This document shows positions 21,731-29,797 of a stretch of 34,651 nt of DNA, piece after piece. The translations under genes and the position numbers were made by a program. This DNA comes from Maricaulis sp. Lineage in GTDB: Bacteria; Pseudomonadota; Alphaproteobacteria; Caulobacterales; Maricaulaceae. Below the pieces are notes generated by a model that was not told the DNA's origin, searched no databases, and saw nothing but the letters and a program-made list of their open reading frames with translations. Numbering within the stretch: position 1 is the first letter of the stretch; each line of letters opens with the position of its first letter. The stretch covers positions 1 through 34,651 of the forward strand of contig NZLV01000074.1 of NCBI GenBank assembly GCA_002694345.1. Reading direction: 5' to 3'.

Positions 21731-23031
21731 AAGGCTTCCGGCTCGAAAGAGACCGGGGCCGGCTCGATTTCCCGCAGACCGCGCGAGCGGATTTCATAGA
21801 TCGCCAGACCGCGTTCAATCAGCCCGTTTGCATGGAAGCGGAACAAGCCGTCCGCACCCATGAAGCCCTGGGCTTCCTCGATGGCCTCGCGGGAGAAGCC
21901 GCGTTCGCCACCGTCCAGATGGGCGGCCAGGGCCATGGCATCATAGGCCAGGCTGGCAATGCGGGACGGTTCCGAATTGTAGGCGGCCTCGTAGGCTGCT
22001 TCGAAATTCACGCGGGCGGACTGGTCGGGGCCGGCAAACCAGCCGCCATGCAGGGCCGGTTCGCGCAGCAGGTCCGGATCATTCCACAGGCCCGTGCCCA
22101 GGAAACGGACGACGAGCGGGTCGACATTCTGCGAGATCAGCAACGGGCCGAGCGCGCGCAGGCGTGTGCCGCCTTCCGGCAGGATCACGGCCTGGAAGGG
22201 CGCTTCCGGATCGGGAATCCACTCGGTCAGGCGCAACTCGTCGGCTTCTTCGGGGGTCAGCGGTTCGAACACGCCCTCGGCCAGGCGGGCCGAGGCCCGG
22301 GCCATGGCTTCCACATCTCCGGTGTAGAAGGCTTCTGCCGTGACGCTGCCCAGAGACAGGGCGGCCGTGTCCTGCAGTGCGTTGTAGACCGCCTGGCCAT
22401 AACGGTCCTGCGGGCCGAGATAGGCAAAGCGCTCCACGCCCTGGCGGGCCGTGTAATCGACAATCCGCGCGACTTCGATCTCCGGCGGGAAACTCATCAG
22501 ATAGACGCCATCGCCCGCCACGCTGGTGTCGGTGGTGAAGGCGATCACCGGAATCCCGGCCTGGCGGGCAATATCGGCGGCGGAGGCCACGGAGGATCCG
22601 AACAGTGGGCCGATGATCAGGTCGGCACCGTCTTCGGCGGCAGCCTGGGCGGCCGCGCGGGCGCCTTCAGGGGTTCCCTGCGTATCCTTCGGGATCATCA
22701 GCAGATTGCCGCCTGCGCGTTCGAACAGGGCCAGTTCGGCGGCGCGCAGCAGACGGAGGGCTTCACCGCGGGCGCCGGAATTCTCCGCCGAGAAGGGCAG
22801 GAGCACGGCGACGCGGGCAATGTCACGCCCTTGCATGTGCGGCGGGATCAGGCCGGTTTCCAGGGAAGGTTCCGGTTCTTCCGGCTCGGATTCCGGTTCG
22901 GGCTCCGGCTGGATGACGGGCTGCGGGATCGGCTGTTGCGGCGGGGGCGGCGCTGTCGTGCCACAGGCGGCCAGAACCAGGCCGGTTGTGCCGATGACGG
23001 CGAGGAGGCGCAGTCGCGCGCTTTGTGCCAT
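21727..23031 (-). CDS. lppC: Penicillin-binding protein activator, LppC/LpoA-type lipoprotein
   Basis: Outer-membrane or periplasmic lipoprotein with a periplasmic-binding-like fold that activates peptidoglycan synthases in gamma-proteobacteria. The lipobox is L-A-A-Cys23 after a hydrophobic core. Residues 28-56 are a Pro/Glu-rich linker built from PEPEPE-type repeats. The binding-protein domain (about 70-425) has VAVLLPFS, DGADLIIGPLFGSSV, RFAYLGPQDRYGQAVYNAL and PSRIASLAYDAMALAAHL. I start at ATG 23031. An in-frame ATG at 23076 would overlap the divergent rsmI start (23063), leaving no room for promoters. The stop overlaps hemW's by sharing CTAG. Confidence 0.9.
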   Translation of the reverse strand: MAQSARLRLLAVIGTTGLVLAACGTTAPPPPQQPIPQPVIQPEPEPESEPEEPEPSLETGLIPPHMQGRDIARVAVLLPFSAENSGARGEALRLLRAAELALFERAGGNLLMIPKDTQGTPEGARAAAQAAAEDGADLIIGPLFGSSVASAADIARQAGIPVIAFTTDTSVAGDGVYLMSFPPEIEVARIVDYTARQGVERFAYLGPQDRYGQAVYNALQDTAALSLGSVTAEAFYTGDVEAMARASARLAEGVFEPLTPEEADELRLTEWIPDPEAPFQAVILPEGGTRLRALGPLLISQNVDPLVVRFLGTGLWNDPDLLREPALHGGWFAGPDQSARVNFEAAYEAAYNSEPSRIASLAYDAMALAAHLDGGERGFSREAIEEAQGFMGADGLFRFHANGLIERGLAIYEIRSRGLREIEPAPVSFEPEAF

Positions 23032-23062
23032 GGTGGCGAGACAGGCGAGAAGACGCGATAAA

Positions 23063-23971
23063 ATGACTGACAGCATAACCGGTACATCCAGTGAAATTCA
23101 GGGCGAAGCTAGCCGCCACCGCGTCTCGGGGCAAGCGCTGGCCCCCGGGCTTTACCTTGTCGCCACCCCGATCGGGAATTTGCGCGATATTACCTTGCGC
23201 GCGCTTGATGTTCTGGGGGCTGCCGACCGTGTCCTGGCCGAGGATACGCGGGTGACGCGGCGGTTGCTGGATGCGCACGGCATCCGGGCCGAGTTGCAGC
23301 CCTATCATGATCACAATGGTGAGAAGGTGCGACCGGGCATTCTGGATGATCTCGAGCAGGGATCGGTGATGGCCCTGGTCTCGGACGCCGGGACGCCGCT
23401 GGTGTCTGATCCGGGCTTCAAGCTGGCGCGTGAGGCGATCGTGCGCGGCATCAATGTGGTGGCCATTCCCGGCGCATCGGCGGTTCTGACCGCCCTGTCG
23501 ATTGCTGGCCTTCCAACCGATTGCTTCACCTTCGCAGGCTTTCCCCCGCAAAAGACCGGTGCCCGCGAGACCTGGCTGGCCACCCTCGCTGATGTGCCGG
23601 GCAGTCTGGTCGTCTATGAAGGCAATTCCCGGCTGCCCGCCAGCCTGGCCTCGATGGCGAAAGTGTTGGGGCAACGCGACGCCGCCGTCTGTCGTGAGCT
23701 GACCAAGTTTCATGAGGAGGCCCGACGCGGCACTCTCGCCGAGCTGGCCGGCCATTACGCGGAAGCCGGCTCGCCACGCGGCGAGATCGTCATCGTCATA
23801 GGCCCGAAACAGGACCAAGGCTGGGACGAGGCCCGGATTGATGCAGCCTTGCAAACCGCGATGGCGCATTTGCGGGTCAAGGACGCCGCAGCCGAGGTGG
23901 CTGCGCAGTCCGGATGGGCCCGGCGGGACGTTTACGCCCGCGCACTCAGCCTGCGGGACGCGCAGGGGTGA
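23063..23971 (+). CDS. rsmI: 16S rRNA 2'-O-ribose C1402 methyltransferase
   Basis: Tetrapyrrole-methylase-fold enzyme that uses SAM to methylate C1402 of 16S rRNA, 302 residues. The family opening LYLVATPIGNLRDITLRAL (30-48) is exact, followed by AEDTRVTRRLL, YHDHNGE, LVSDAGTPLVSDPGF and GASAVLTALSIAGLPTDCFTFAGFPP. The first ~28 residues are a non-conserved extension, and the only suitable in-frame start is ATG 23063. It lies 31 bases from the opposite-strand lppC start, so promoters of both must overlap or sit within coding sequence. Its TGA overlaps the GTG of yraN (GTGA). Divergence from lppC is a conserved arrangement. Confidence 0.95.
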   Translation: MTDSITGTSSEIQGEASRHRVSGQALAPGLYLVATPIGNLRDITLRALDVLGAADRVLAEDTRVTRRLLDAHGIRAELQPYHDHNGEKVRPGILDDLEQGSVMALVSDAGTPLVSDPGFKLAREAIVRGINVVAIPGASAVLTALSIAGLPTDCFTFAGFPPQKTGARETWLATLADVPGSLVVYEGNSRLPASLASMAKVLGQRDAAVCRELTKFHEEARRGTLAELAGHYAEAGSPRGEIVIVIGPKQDQGWDEARIDAALQTAMAHLRVKDAAAEVAAQSGWARRDVYARALSLRDAQG

Positions 23972-24351
23972 GCCGCAAGCGTCAGGCTGCGGAGGCGCGA
24001 GGCCGCTGGGCCGAACGTCTCGCCATGCTGATCCTGGCGCTGAAGGGTTATCGCCTGCTGGAACACAGGGCCCGGACTCCGGCCGGCGAGATCGATCTGG
24101 TGGCGCAAAAGGGCGAGGCTCTGGTCTTCATTGAGGTAAAGGCGCGGCGCACTCTTGATGAAGCCGAAGAAGCGCTGGGGCCGCGCCAGCGGGAGCGCAT
24201 CATCCGCGCGGCCAGCCTGTGGATGGCCCGGCATGAGCGTTTTGGTCGTCTGTTTCCGCGTTATGATCTGTTTCTGGTCGCGCCTTGGCGCTGGCCGGTG
24301 CATCATCGGGCGGCCTGGGTCCCGGATGACCGCTCCCGGCATCTGCTCTAG
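23968..24351 (+). CDS. yraN: UPF0102 protein YraN (endonuclease-like fold)
   Basis: Conserved small protein of unresolved function with a PD-(D/E)xK nuclease-like core, 127 residues. The catalytic-like residues are Glu41-x-Asp43 (GEIDLVA) and Glu56-x-Lys58 (FIEVKAR), with the upstream helix RGRWAERLAMLILALKGYRLL typical of the family. The GTG at 23968 overlaps the rsmI stop, so it is translationally coupled. The frame is open to 23914 but that is rsmI's shadow. rsmI-yraN is a widespread pair. Confidence 0.92.
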   Translation: MSRKRQAAEARGRWAERLAMLILALKGYRLLEHRARTPAGEIDLVAQKGEALVFIEVKARRTLDEAEEALGPRQRERIIRAASLWMARHERFGRLFPRYDLFLVAPWRWPVHHRAAWVPDDRSRHLL

Positions 24352-24381
24352 AGTTCGCCGTCGATTCGACAGGAGAGTGTC

Positions 24382-25047
24382 ATGTCCCGTTTCTTGCTGG
24401 TCCCGCTATTGCTCGGCACGCTGACCGCGTGTTCCACCGTGCTGGAAGAGCGTTCGATCGGCCGGTCCGTGGACGACACCAATGCTTCCTGGGCCATCAA
24501 GTCGCAAATGCTGCGCGCCGAGGGGTTCGCCCTGGATGGTGTGGACGTTGAGGTGACCGAGGGGATCGCGCTGCTGACCGGTCGGGTGCCGCGCGAGGAT
24601 GACCGGCAAATGGCGGAATGCCTCGCCTGGTCGTCTGTATCGGTTCGCAATGTCGCCAACGAGCTGGAAGTCGGTCCGGGCCCCAGCGCGCGCGACCGTA
24701 CCCGCGACACGCAGATCACGGCCCGGGTGAATGCCCGTCTGGTCTCGGACCGAAGCGTCCGGTCGATCAATTTCAATGTCGAGACGCGCAATGGCACCGT
24801 CTATCTGCTCGGGGTCGCCCGCAATCGCGGCGAGCTGGACTGGGCGACCACCCACGCTTCGCTGATTGAGGGTGTGGTCGAAGTGATTTCCTATGTCCGC
24901 GTGGCGGGAACAGACCCCAATCTGCCGGCCCGCGGAGAGCGCCGGGCGGCCGCATGTGCGGGCGAAGCCCTGCCTTCCCTTGATCCGGGCGCGGCAGACC
25001 TTAACTCCGGTCCGCAATTGCTGGGTGGTCCGGAGACAAATCAATGA
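24382..25047 (+). CDS. BON-domain lipoprotein
   Basis: Exported lipoprotein, 221 residues, with lipobox L-T-A-Cys17 and two BON domains (about 34-101 and 113-178). Each has the pattern of a helix then GVDVEVTEGIALLTGRV / SINFNVETRNGTVYLLGVA. BON domains bind phospholipid or membrane surfaces; the OsmY/DolP group protects the envelope. The C-terminal 40 residues are Ala/Gly/Pro-rich and probably disordered, and include a second cysteine. AGGAGA precedes the ATG. Its TGA overlaps the gshB start (ATGA), which is an unusual but tight coupling of an envelope protein to glutathione synthesis. Confidence 0.88.
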   Translation: MSRFLLVPLLLGTLTACSTVLEERSIGRSVDDTNASWAIKSQMLRAEGFALDGVDVEVTEGIALLTGRVPREDDRQMAECLAWSSVSVRNVANELEVGPGPSARDRTRDTQITARVNARLVSDRSVRSINFNVETRNGTVYLLGVARNRGELDWATTHASLIEGVVEVISYVRVAGTDPNLPARGERRAAACAGEALPSLDPGAADLNSGPQLLGGPETNQ

Positions 25048-25991
25048 GCTTGCGCGTAGCGGTCCAGATGGACCCGATCGAAACCGTCAATATCGATGCC
25101 GACACGACGTTCGCCCTGATGGAAGAGGCCCAGGCCCGCGGCGCCGAGCTGTTTGTCTACCAGCCTGAAACCCTGGCCTGGCTGGAAGGCCGGGTTCTGG
25201 CGCGGGCACGCCCGGCCCGGGTGCGCCATGAGCAGGGCAATCATGCCGATCTGGGCGATCCGGTCATGCTGGATCTTGCCGAGGATGTTGATGTGGTCCT
25301 GATGCGTCAGGATCCGCCCTTCGACATGGCCTATCAGACGGCGGCCCATATCCTGGAATTCCTCAAGGGCAAGACGCTGGTGCTGAATGACCCGGCCTGG
25401 GTGCGCTCAAGCCCGGAAAAGATCATGCCCCTGCTTTTCCCCGACCTGATCCCGCCGACCCTGATCACTCGGGATGTCGGCGCGCTCAAGGCTTTCCGCG
25501 ACACCCATTCCGATATCATCATCAAGCCGCTCTTCGGCAATGGCGGGGCAGGCGTGTTCCGTCTCAAGCCGGGCGACGGGAATTTTGCCTCCCTGCTGGA
25601 AATGTTCTTCGCCCAATCGCGCGAACCCGTGGTGGCACAGGCCTTCCTGCCGGCCGTGTCCAAAGGAGACAAGCGGGTTCTCATCATTGACGGGGAGCCG
25701 GTTGGCGCGATCAATCGCGTCCCGCAAAAGGGTGAAACCCGTTCCAACATGCATGTCGGTGGCGTGGCCGAGCCGTGCGAGCTGGATGCGGCTGACCTGG
25801 CCATCTGCAAGGCGATCGGCCCGACCCTGAAAGAGCGGGATCTGGTCTTGGTCGGGATCGATGTGATCGGCGGTCGCATGACCGAGATCAATGTGACTTC
25901 GCCTACCGGTGTGCAGGAGCTCAAGCGCTTCTCCGGGGTCGATACCTGCGCCATCTTCTGGGACTGCGTCGAGGCGCGTCTGGTCGCTTAG
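25044..25991 (+). CDS. gshB: Glutathione synthetase
   Basis: ATP-grasp ligase joining gamma-glutamylcysteine and glycine to make glutathione in the cytoplasm, 315 residues. The N-terminal region has VLMRQDPPFDMAY (85-97). The ATP-grasp parts are IIIKPLFGNGGAGVFRL (158-173, Lys161), VAQAFLPAVSKGDKRVLIIDG, RSNMHVGGVAEP (233-244) and the metal-binding GRMTEINVTSPTGVQEL (278-293). It overlaps the BON lipoprotein gene by four bases. gshA is not in the window. GloA, which consumes glutathione, is. Downstream lies the regulatory region of comM; no clear terminator is seen. Confidence 0.96.
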   Translation: MSLRVAVQMDPIETVNIDADTTFALMEEAQARGAELFVYQPETLAWLEGRVLARARPARVRHEQGNHADLGDPVMLDLAEDVDVVLMRQDPPFDMAYQTAAHILEFLKGKTLVLNDPAWVRSSPEKIMPLLFPDLIPPTLITRDVGALKAFRDTHSDIIIKPLFGNGGAGVFRLKPGDGNFASLLEMFFAQSREPVVAQAFLPAVSKGDKRVLIIDGEPVGAINRVPQKGETRSNMHVGGVAEPCELDAADLAICKAIGPTLKERDLVLVGIDVIGGRMTEINVTSPTGVQELKRFSGVDTCAIFWDCVEARLVA

Positions 25992-26023
25992 ATCATTTAC
26001 ACGCTTGACGTGTGTTCCAAAAT

Positions 26024-26038
26024 GTTCCAACTTTGTTC
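26024..26038 (+). promoter_or_regulatory. LexA (SOS) box GTTC-N7-GTTC upstream of comM
   Basis: GTTC (26024-26027), seven bases, GTTC (26035-26038) is an exact match to the alphaproteobacterial LexA operator. Another GTTC precedes it (26014-26017, six-base spacing). A TTGACG -35-like element is at 26005-26010, placing the box where it would overlap a promoter. The downstream gene is comM, about 160 bases away. Confidence 0.65.
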
Positions 26039-26093
26039 CCGATTTGGTCTTCGGGATGGTTAAGCCTGTGGAAAACCTAATGCTGATGGCGGG

Positions 26094-26113
26094 TTAGCGA
26101 ATTCTTAAGAATT
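26094..26113. promoter_or_regulatory. CtrA-like site within a 14-bp palindrome upstream of comM
   Basis: TTAG-N7-TTAA (26094-26108) differs by one base from the CtrA consensus TTAA-N7-TTAA. It overlaps AATTCTTAAGAATT (26100-26113), a perfect palindrome. It is located about 90 bases before the comM ATG and would matter if this organism uses the Caulobacter-type cell-cycle circuit. Confidence 0.4.
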
Positions 26114-26198
26114 TCGACCCGGCCATTTGGCAGATGGACGTTTCCTGCCATGACACGCCCGAACGCGCTTTCCAGTGTCCGGTATGTCAGGAAAAACC

Positions 26199-27722
26199 AT
26201 GGCTGCACGTACAAGCTCCGTTGCCTTCGAAGGGGCCGAAGCCCGCCGGGTGGAGGTGCAAGTCCAGATTGCGGGCGGCTCCCAGCCGATTTTTTCTGTG
26301 GTCGGGTTGGGGGACAAGGCGGTCAATGAAAGCCGGGAACGGGTGCGTGGCGCTTTCTCTGCCATCGGTCTCTCCCTGCCTTCCAAGCGCCTGATCGTGA
26401 ACCTGGCCCCGGCGGACCGTCCCAAGGAAGGGGCGCACTTTGATCTGCCAATCGCGATCGGGGTGCTCGCCGAGCTCGGTGTTCTTCCCAAGGACGCGGC
26501 GGAAGACTATCTCGTCTTCGGGGAATTGGGGGCGGATGCACGGATCCGACCTGCACCCGGGGCACTGCCGGCCGCAGTCGCGGCGAATGCGGCCGGCCTT
26601 TCGCTGATCTGTCCGGAGGCCAGCGGGCCGGAGGCGGCCTGGGCGGGGGGCGATCTGCCGATCCTGGCTCCGGCGACGCTGATCCAGCTGATCAATCACT
26701 TCAAGGGCAGCCAGGTACTGGCCCGGCCAGCGCCTGGTGAACTGGTCGAGACCCAGTCCCCGCTCGATCTGCGCCAGGTCAAGGGGCAGGAAAGCGCCAA
26801 GCGTGCGGTGGAGATCGCCGCCGCCGGGCACCATAATCTCCTCATGGTCGGCCCGCCCGGCTCGGGCAAGTCCATGTTGGCCGAGCGGCTGCCCGGGCTT
26901 CTGCCGCCCCTGGATCCGGCCGAACTGCTTGACGTGTCCATGATCCATTCTGTGGCCGGCCTGCTGGAGCGCGGCAGCTTGACCCGATCCCGACCCTTCC
27001 GATCACCGCACCATTCGGCGTCCATGGCGGCCATGGTCGGGGGCGGCACGCGAGCGCGGCCGGGCGAAGCCTCCCTGGCCCATCATGGTGTCCTGTTTCT
27101 GGATGAGCTGCCGGAATTCCACCCCCAGGTGCTTGATAGCCTGCGCCAACCGTTGGAAACCGGTTCCATCACCGTGGCCCGGGCCAATGCCCACATTGCC
27201 TATCCGGCCCGTTTCCAGCTGATCGCCGCGATGAATCCCTGCCGTTGTGGTGGCGGGGAAGGCCAGGCGTGTCGCCGGGGTCCGCGATGCGCGAGTGACT
27301 ACCAAGCCCGGATTTCCGGACCCATGCTCGACCGGATTGATCTGCAGATTCATGTGCCGCCTGTCACCCCCGCCGACCTGGCCCTGCCCCCGCCCGTAGA
27401 AGGGTCGGCCGAAGCCGCCAGCCGGATCGCGCTGGCACGGGAAGAACAGGTCCGGCGCGGCTATCTCAACGCGCATTTGCCGACCGATCTTCTCGACCAT
27501 GTCGCCGCGCCCGACCGGGCCGGAGAGACTCTGCTGCGCGAAGCGGCCCTGAACCAGAATCTTACCGCGCGCTCCTATCACCGCATTCTGCGGGTTGCGC
27601 GCACGATTGCGGACCTGGAAGGCCAGGATGCGGTGCGACGAATCCACATCGCGGAAGCGTTGGCCAGTCGTCAGGGGCTCGCCCGGGCGACGACATCCGG
27701 TCCCGGCGTACCGGTGGGCTGA
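26199..27722 (+). CDS. comM: ComM-like AAA+ ATPase (Mg-chelatase/YifB family)
   Basis: Hexameric AAA+ branch-migration helicase, known from natural transformation, 507 residues. The N-terminal Lon-like domain (FSVVGLGDKAVNESRERVRGA; NLAPADRPKEGAHFDLPIA) precedes the ATPase core, with Walker A GPPGSGKS (218-225), Walker B VLFLDEL (Asp301-Glu302) and a cysteine cluster NPCRCGG...C...C (346, 348, 356, 362). A C-terminal YifB-type region (SYHRILRVARTIADLEG) ends it. I choose ATG 26199, with CAGGAA at the right spacing. In-frame starts at 26184 and 26175 are less well placed. The upstream SOS box suggests DNA-damage control. Confidence 0.94.
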   Translation: MAARTSSVAFEGAEARRVEVQVQIAGGSQPIFSVVGLGDKAVNESRERVRGAFSAIGLSLPSKRLIVNLAPADRPKEGAHFDLPIAIGVLAELGVLPKDAAEDYLVFGELGADARIRPAPGALPAAVAANAAGLSLICPEASGPEAAWAGGDLPILAPATLIQLINHFKGSQVLARPAPGELVETQSPLDLRQVKGQESAKRAVEIAAAGHHNLLMVGPPGSGKSMLAERLPGLLPPLDPAELLDVSMIHSVAGLLERGSLTRSRPFRSPHHSASMAAMVGGGTRARPGEASLAHHGVLFLDELPEFHPQVLDSLRQPLETGSITVARANAHIAYPARFQLIAAMNPCRCGGGEGQACRRGPRCASDYQARISGPMLDRIDLQIHVPPVTPADLALPPPVEGSAEAASRIALAREEQVRRGYLNAHLPTDLLDHVAAPDRAGETLLREAALNQNLTARSYHRILRVARTIADLEGQDAVRRIHIAEALASRQGLARATTSGPGVPVG

Positions 27723-27835
27723 GCCCCGCCCGGCCAGGACCGGGATGCCCTTCCGGGCAGGGTGAAAACGCCCGGCCTCCGATGCCCTTTGGAACGACGC
27801 TTCGTTAACGGCTCTCTGCTAGACAAGCCCCTGAC

Positions 27836-29761
27836 ATGTCACGCGATGATCAGGATACGGGCCATCGGGCCACCAGCCTTCCGGACCGGGACCGGGCGGG
27901 ACCGGTGCATTTGCGTGTCCCCACCGATGCGCCAGACCGGTTGGATGACTGGTTGCTGACCGCACTCGATGCGGCGGGCGAGCTCATGCTGGTCAGGGGC
28001 GCCAATGGACGGGTGCTCTACGTCAACGCTGCCTTTCTGACTGCCTTCGGCGGCGAGCGGGCCGACTGGATCGGCCGCTGGTTCTCCGTGGCACCGCCCG
28101 TCGGCGAAGCCGGCAGCCGCCGCTACGAAATGCTGATGCGCACCCGCTCCGGCCCGCTCTGGATCGAGTGGGATGAGCGCCTCCTGCCGGATGACAAGGG
28201 CGTGATCTCGGTGGGCCGCGATGTGACGCGCCGCCGCGAGGCCCATGAAGACCTGGAGGCCTCGCAAAAGGCCAAATCCCTCTTCTTCGCCGCCGTGACC
28301 CATGAATTGCGCACGCCGCTGGCTGGCACGCTGGGCGTGGCCCGTCTGCTTGATGCGACGCCACTGCGTCCCGACCAGGCCGACTATGTCCGCTCCATTG
28401 CCTTGTCTGCTGATCATGCCCTGGCCATGGTGGACGATATCCTGGACCTGTCCCGGCTCGAGGCCGGCAAGCTGGACCTGCGTCCGGAACAGATCAATGT
28501 CTGCAATCTTGTCCGCGATACCGTCGAACTGGCGGCCCCGCGCGCCCAGGACAAGGGTCTGGAGATCAGTGTTGTCCAGACCGAGGACGCGCCGCGCCGC
28601 GTCCTGGGCGATGCCGCGCGGATCAAGCAGATCCTGTTCAATCTGATAGGCAATGCGGTGAAATTCACCGGCCGGGGTGGTGTCCGCGTCGACATGTCCA
28701 ACGCACCGGATGCGGATGGCCGGCCACGCCTGGCCCTGTCAGTCAGCGATACTGGGCCCGGTATTTCCGAAGCCGACCAGGAAAAGCTCTTTGAGCATTT
28801 CGAGCGCGGAGCTGCCGAGCGCAATGGCGCAGAGAGCGGCGCCGGTCTGGGCCTGGCCATGGTCCGCCGCCTCGTCGAGGCCATGGATTCCCAGATGGGC
28901 GTTGAAAGCCAGCTGGGCGAAGGGGCCAAATTCTGGGTCCTGTTCGATTTGCCGGTTCTGGAACAGGGCGAGGGCCGCCCGCTGACCGGCCGCCGCCTCG
29001 CTGTGGCCGCCGGATGCGATATCCTGCGCAACAGTTTGCGTGACCAACTCGTCGCAATGGGTGCGGATGTTCGCATTCTGAAGCCGGATGATGTCCTCTC
29101 TGATGAGGATGTTGATCTGCTCGACCGCGATCTCCTGCTGGATGTCGGCTGGACGGGTGCACCCCTGACAGGCCGGGTTGCGCGGACCTGGCATCTGGTG
29201 ACGCCGTCGGAAAAGGATGCGGTGATGGCCCACCAAGCCGCCGCAGGCGATGGCTGGTTCGTCAAACCGGTCCGGCCCCAATCCCTGCGTGAACGTCTCT
29301 CCCCGGATGCGGCGGCGCACATCGGGGAAGACGCGCCGCTAGCGCCCGCCCGGCGGCCGGCTTTCCAGCCTGATCTCTCCGATCTCTGCCTTCTGGTGGC
29401 CGAGGATGACCCGGTCAACGCTCTGATCGCCCGCAAATGCCTGGAAAACCTGGGCATCACTGTCACGTTGGTGACCGATGGGGAAAGCGCGCTGGAAGCG
29501 CTCGCCGTGCAGGAGTTTGACGCCGCCTTGCTGGATCAGCGCATGCCGGGCCGAGACGGCCCCGACGTGGCGCGCGAAGCCCGCCGCCGCGGCCTTCCCC
29601 TGCCCCTCATCGCGCTGACTGCCAACGCCTCGGAAGCCGACCGAAAGACCTGCCTGGATGCGGGAATGGATGAATTCCTCTCCAAACCCCTCGATTCGGA
29701 CCAGCTCACCCAAATTCTCCTTAACTTGTGCCGTACCGAAAACCGCGCCAGCATGGGCTGA
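27836..29761 (+). CDS. Hybrid histidine kinase: PAS - HisKA - HATPase - pseudoreceiver - receiver
   Basis: Soluble sensor kinase, 641 residues, no membrane segment. PAS-like domain at about 38-132 (ELMLVRGANGRVLYVN, ISVGRDVT). DHp helix with phospho-acceptor His157 in AVTHELRTPL. ATPase N-box Asn273, G1 DTGPGI (305-310) and G2 GAGLGLA (335-341). The first receiver (386-487) lacks the acidic pair at the end of strand 1 but keeps an Asp (436) and VKP (476-478). The last receiver (515-632) is intact: EDD (523-525), Asp567, Thr594, Lys617. The order resembles Caulobacter ShkA, whose first receiver is a c-di-GMP-binding pseudoreceiver. GCTAGACA (27818-27825) is a possible -10 very close to the ATG. 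Confidence 0.93.
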   Translation: MSRDDQDTGHRATSLPDRDRAGPVHLRVPTDAPDRLDDWLLTALDAAGELMLVRGANGRVLYVNAAFLTAFGGERADWIGRWFSVAPPVGEAGSRRYEMLMRTRSGPLWIEWDERLLPDDKGVISVGRDVTRRREAHEDLEASQKAKSLFFAAVTHELRTPLAGTLGVARLLDATPLRPDQADYVRSIALSADHALAMVDDILDLSRLEAGKLDLRPEQINVCNLVRDTVELAAPRAQDKGLEISVVQTEDAPRRVLGDAARIKQILFNLIGNAVKFTGRGGVRVDMSNAPDADGRPRLALSVSDTGPGISEADQEKLFEHFERGAAERNGAESGAGLGLAMVRRLVEAMDSQMGVESQLGEGAKFWVLFDLPVLEQGEGRPLTGRRLAVAAGCDILRNSLRDQLVAMGADVRILKPDDVLSDEDVDLLDRDLLLDVGWTGAPLTGRVARTWHLVTPSEKDAVMAHQAAAGDGWFVKPVRPQSLRERLSPDAAAHIGEDAPLAPARRPAFQPDLSDLCLLVAEDDPVNALIARKCLENLGITVTLVTDGESALEALAVQEFDAALLDQRMPGRDGPDVAREARRRGLPLPLIALTANASEADRKTCLDAGMDEFLSKPLDSDQLTQILLNLCRTENRASMG

Positions 29762-29797
29762 TCCGTCAGTCTTCTGACATCACACGGGAAATTCGAT

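Noticed and set aside
22863..22926. TTCCGG/GGTTC-rich tandem-like DNA as a repeat element
   Set aside because: It encodes the Pro/Glu-rich linker of LppC. The repetition is explained by codon use for PEPEPE-type sequence.
21832..23061. 409-codon plus-strand frame
   Set aside because: It is antisense to lppC, Gly/Ala/Arg/His-rich, and has no motif or ribosome site.
26056..26097. 13-codon ORF in the comM leader (MVKPVENLMLMAG)
   Set aside because: It has no ribosome site and is very short. An SOS-induced small peptide here would be attractive but nothing supports translation.
26134..26394. 86-codon frame with a CPVC motif at the start of comM
   Set aside because: It overlaps comM out of frame, and the CxxC is a chance reading of the leader and comM start.
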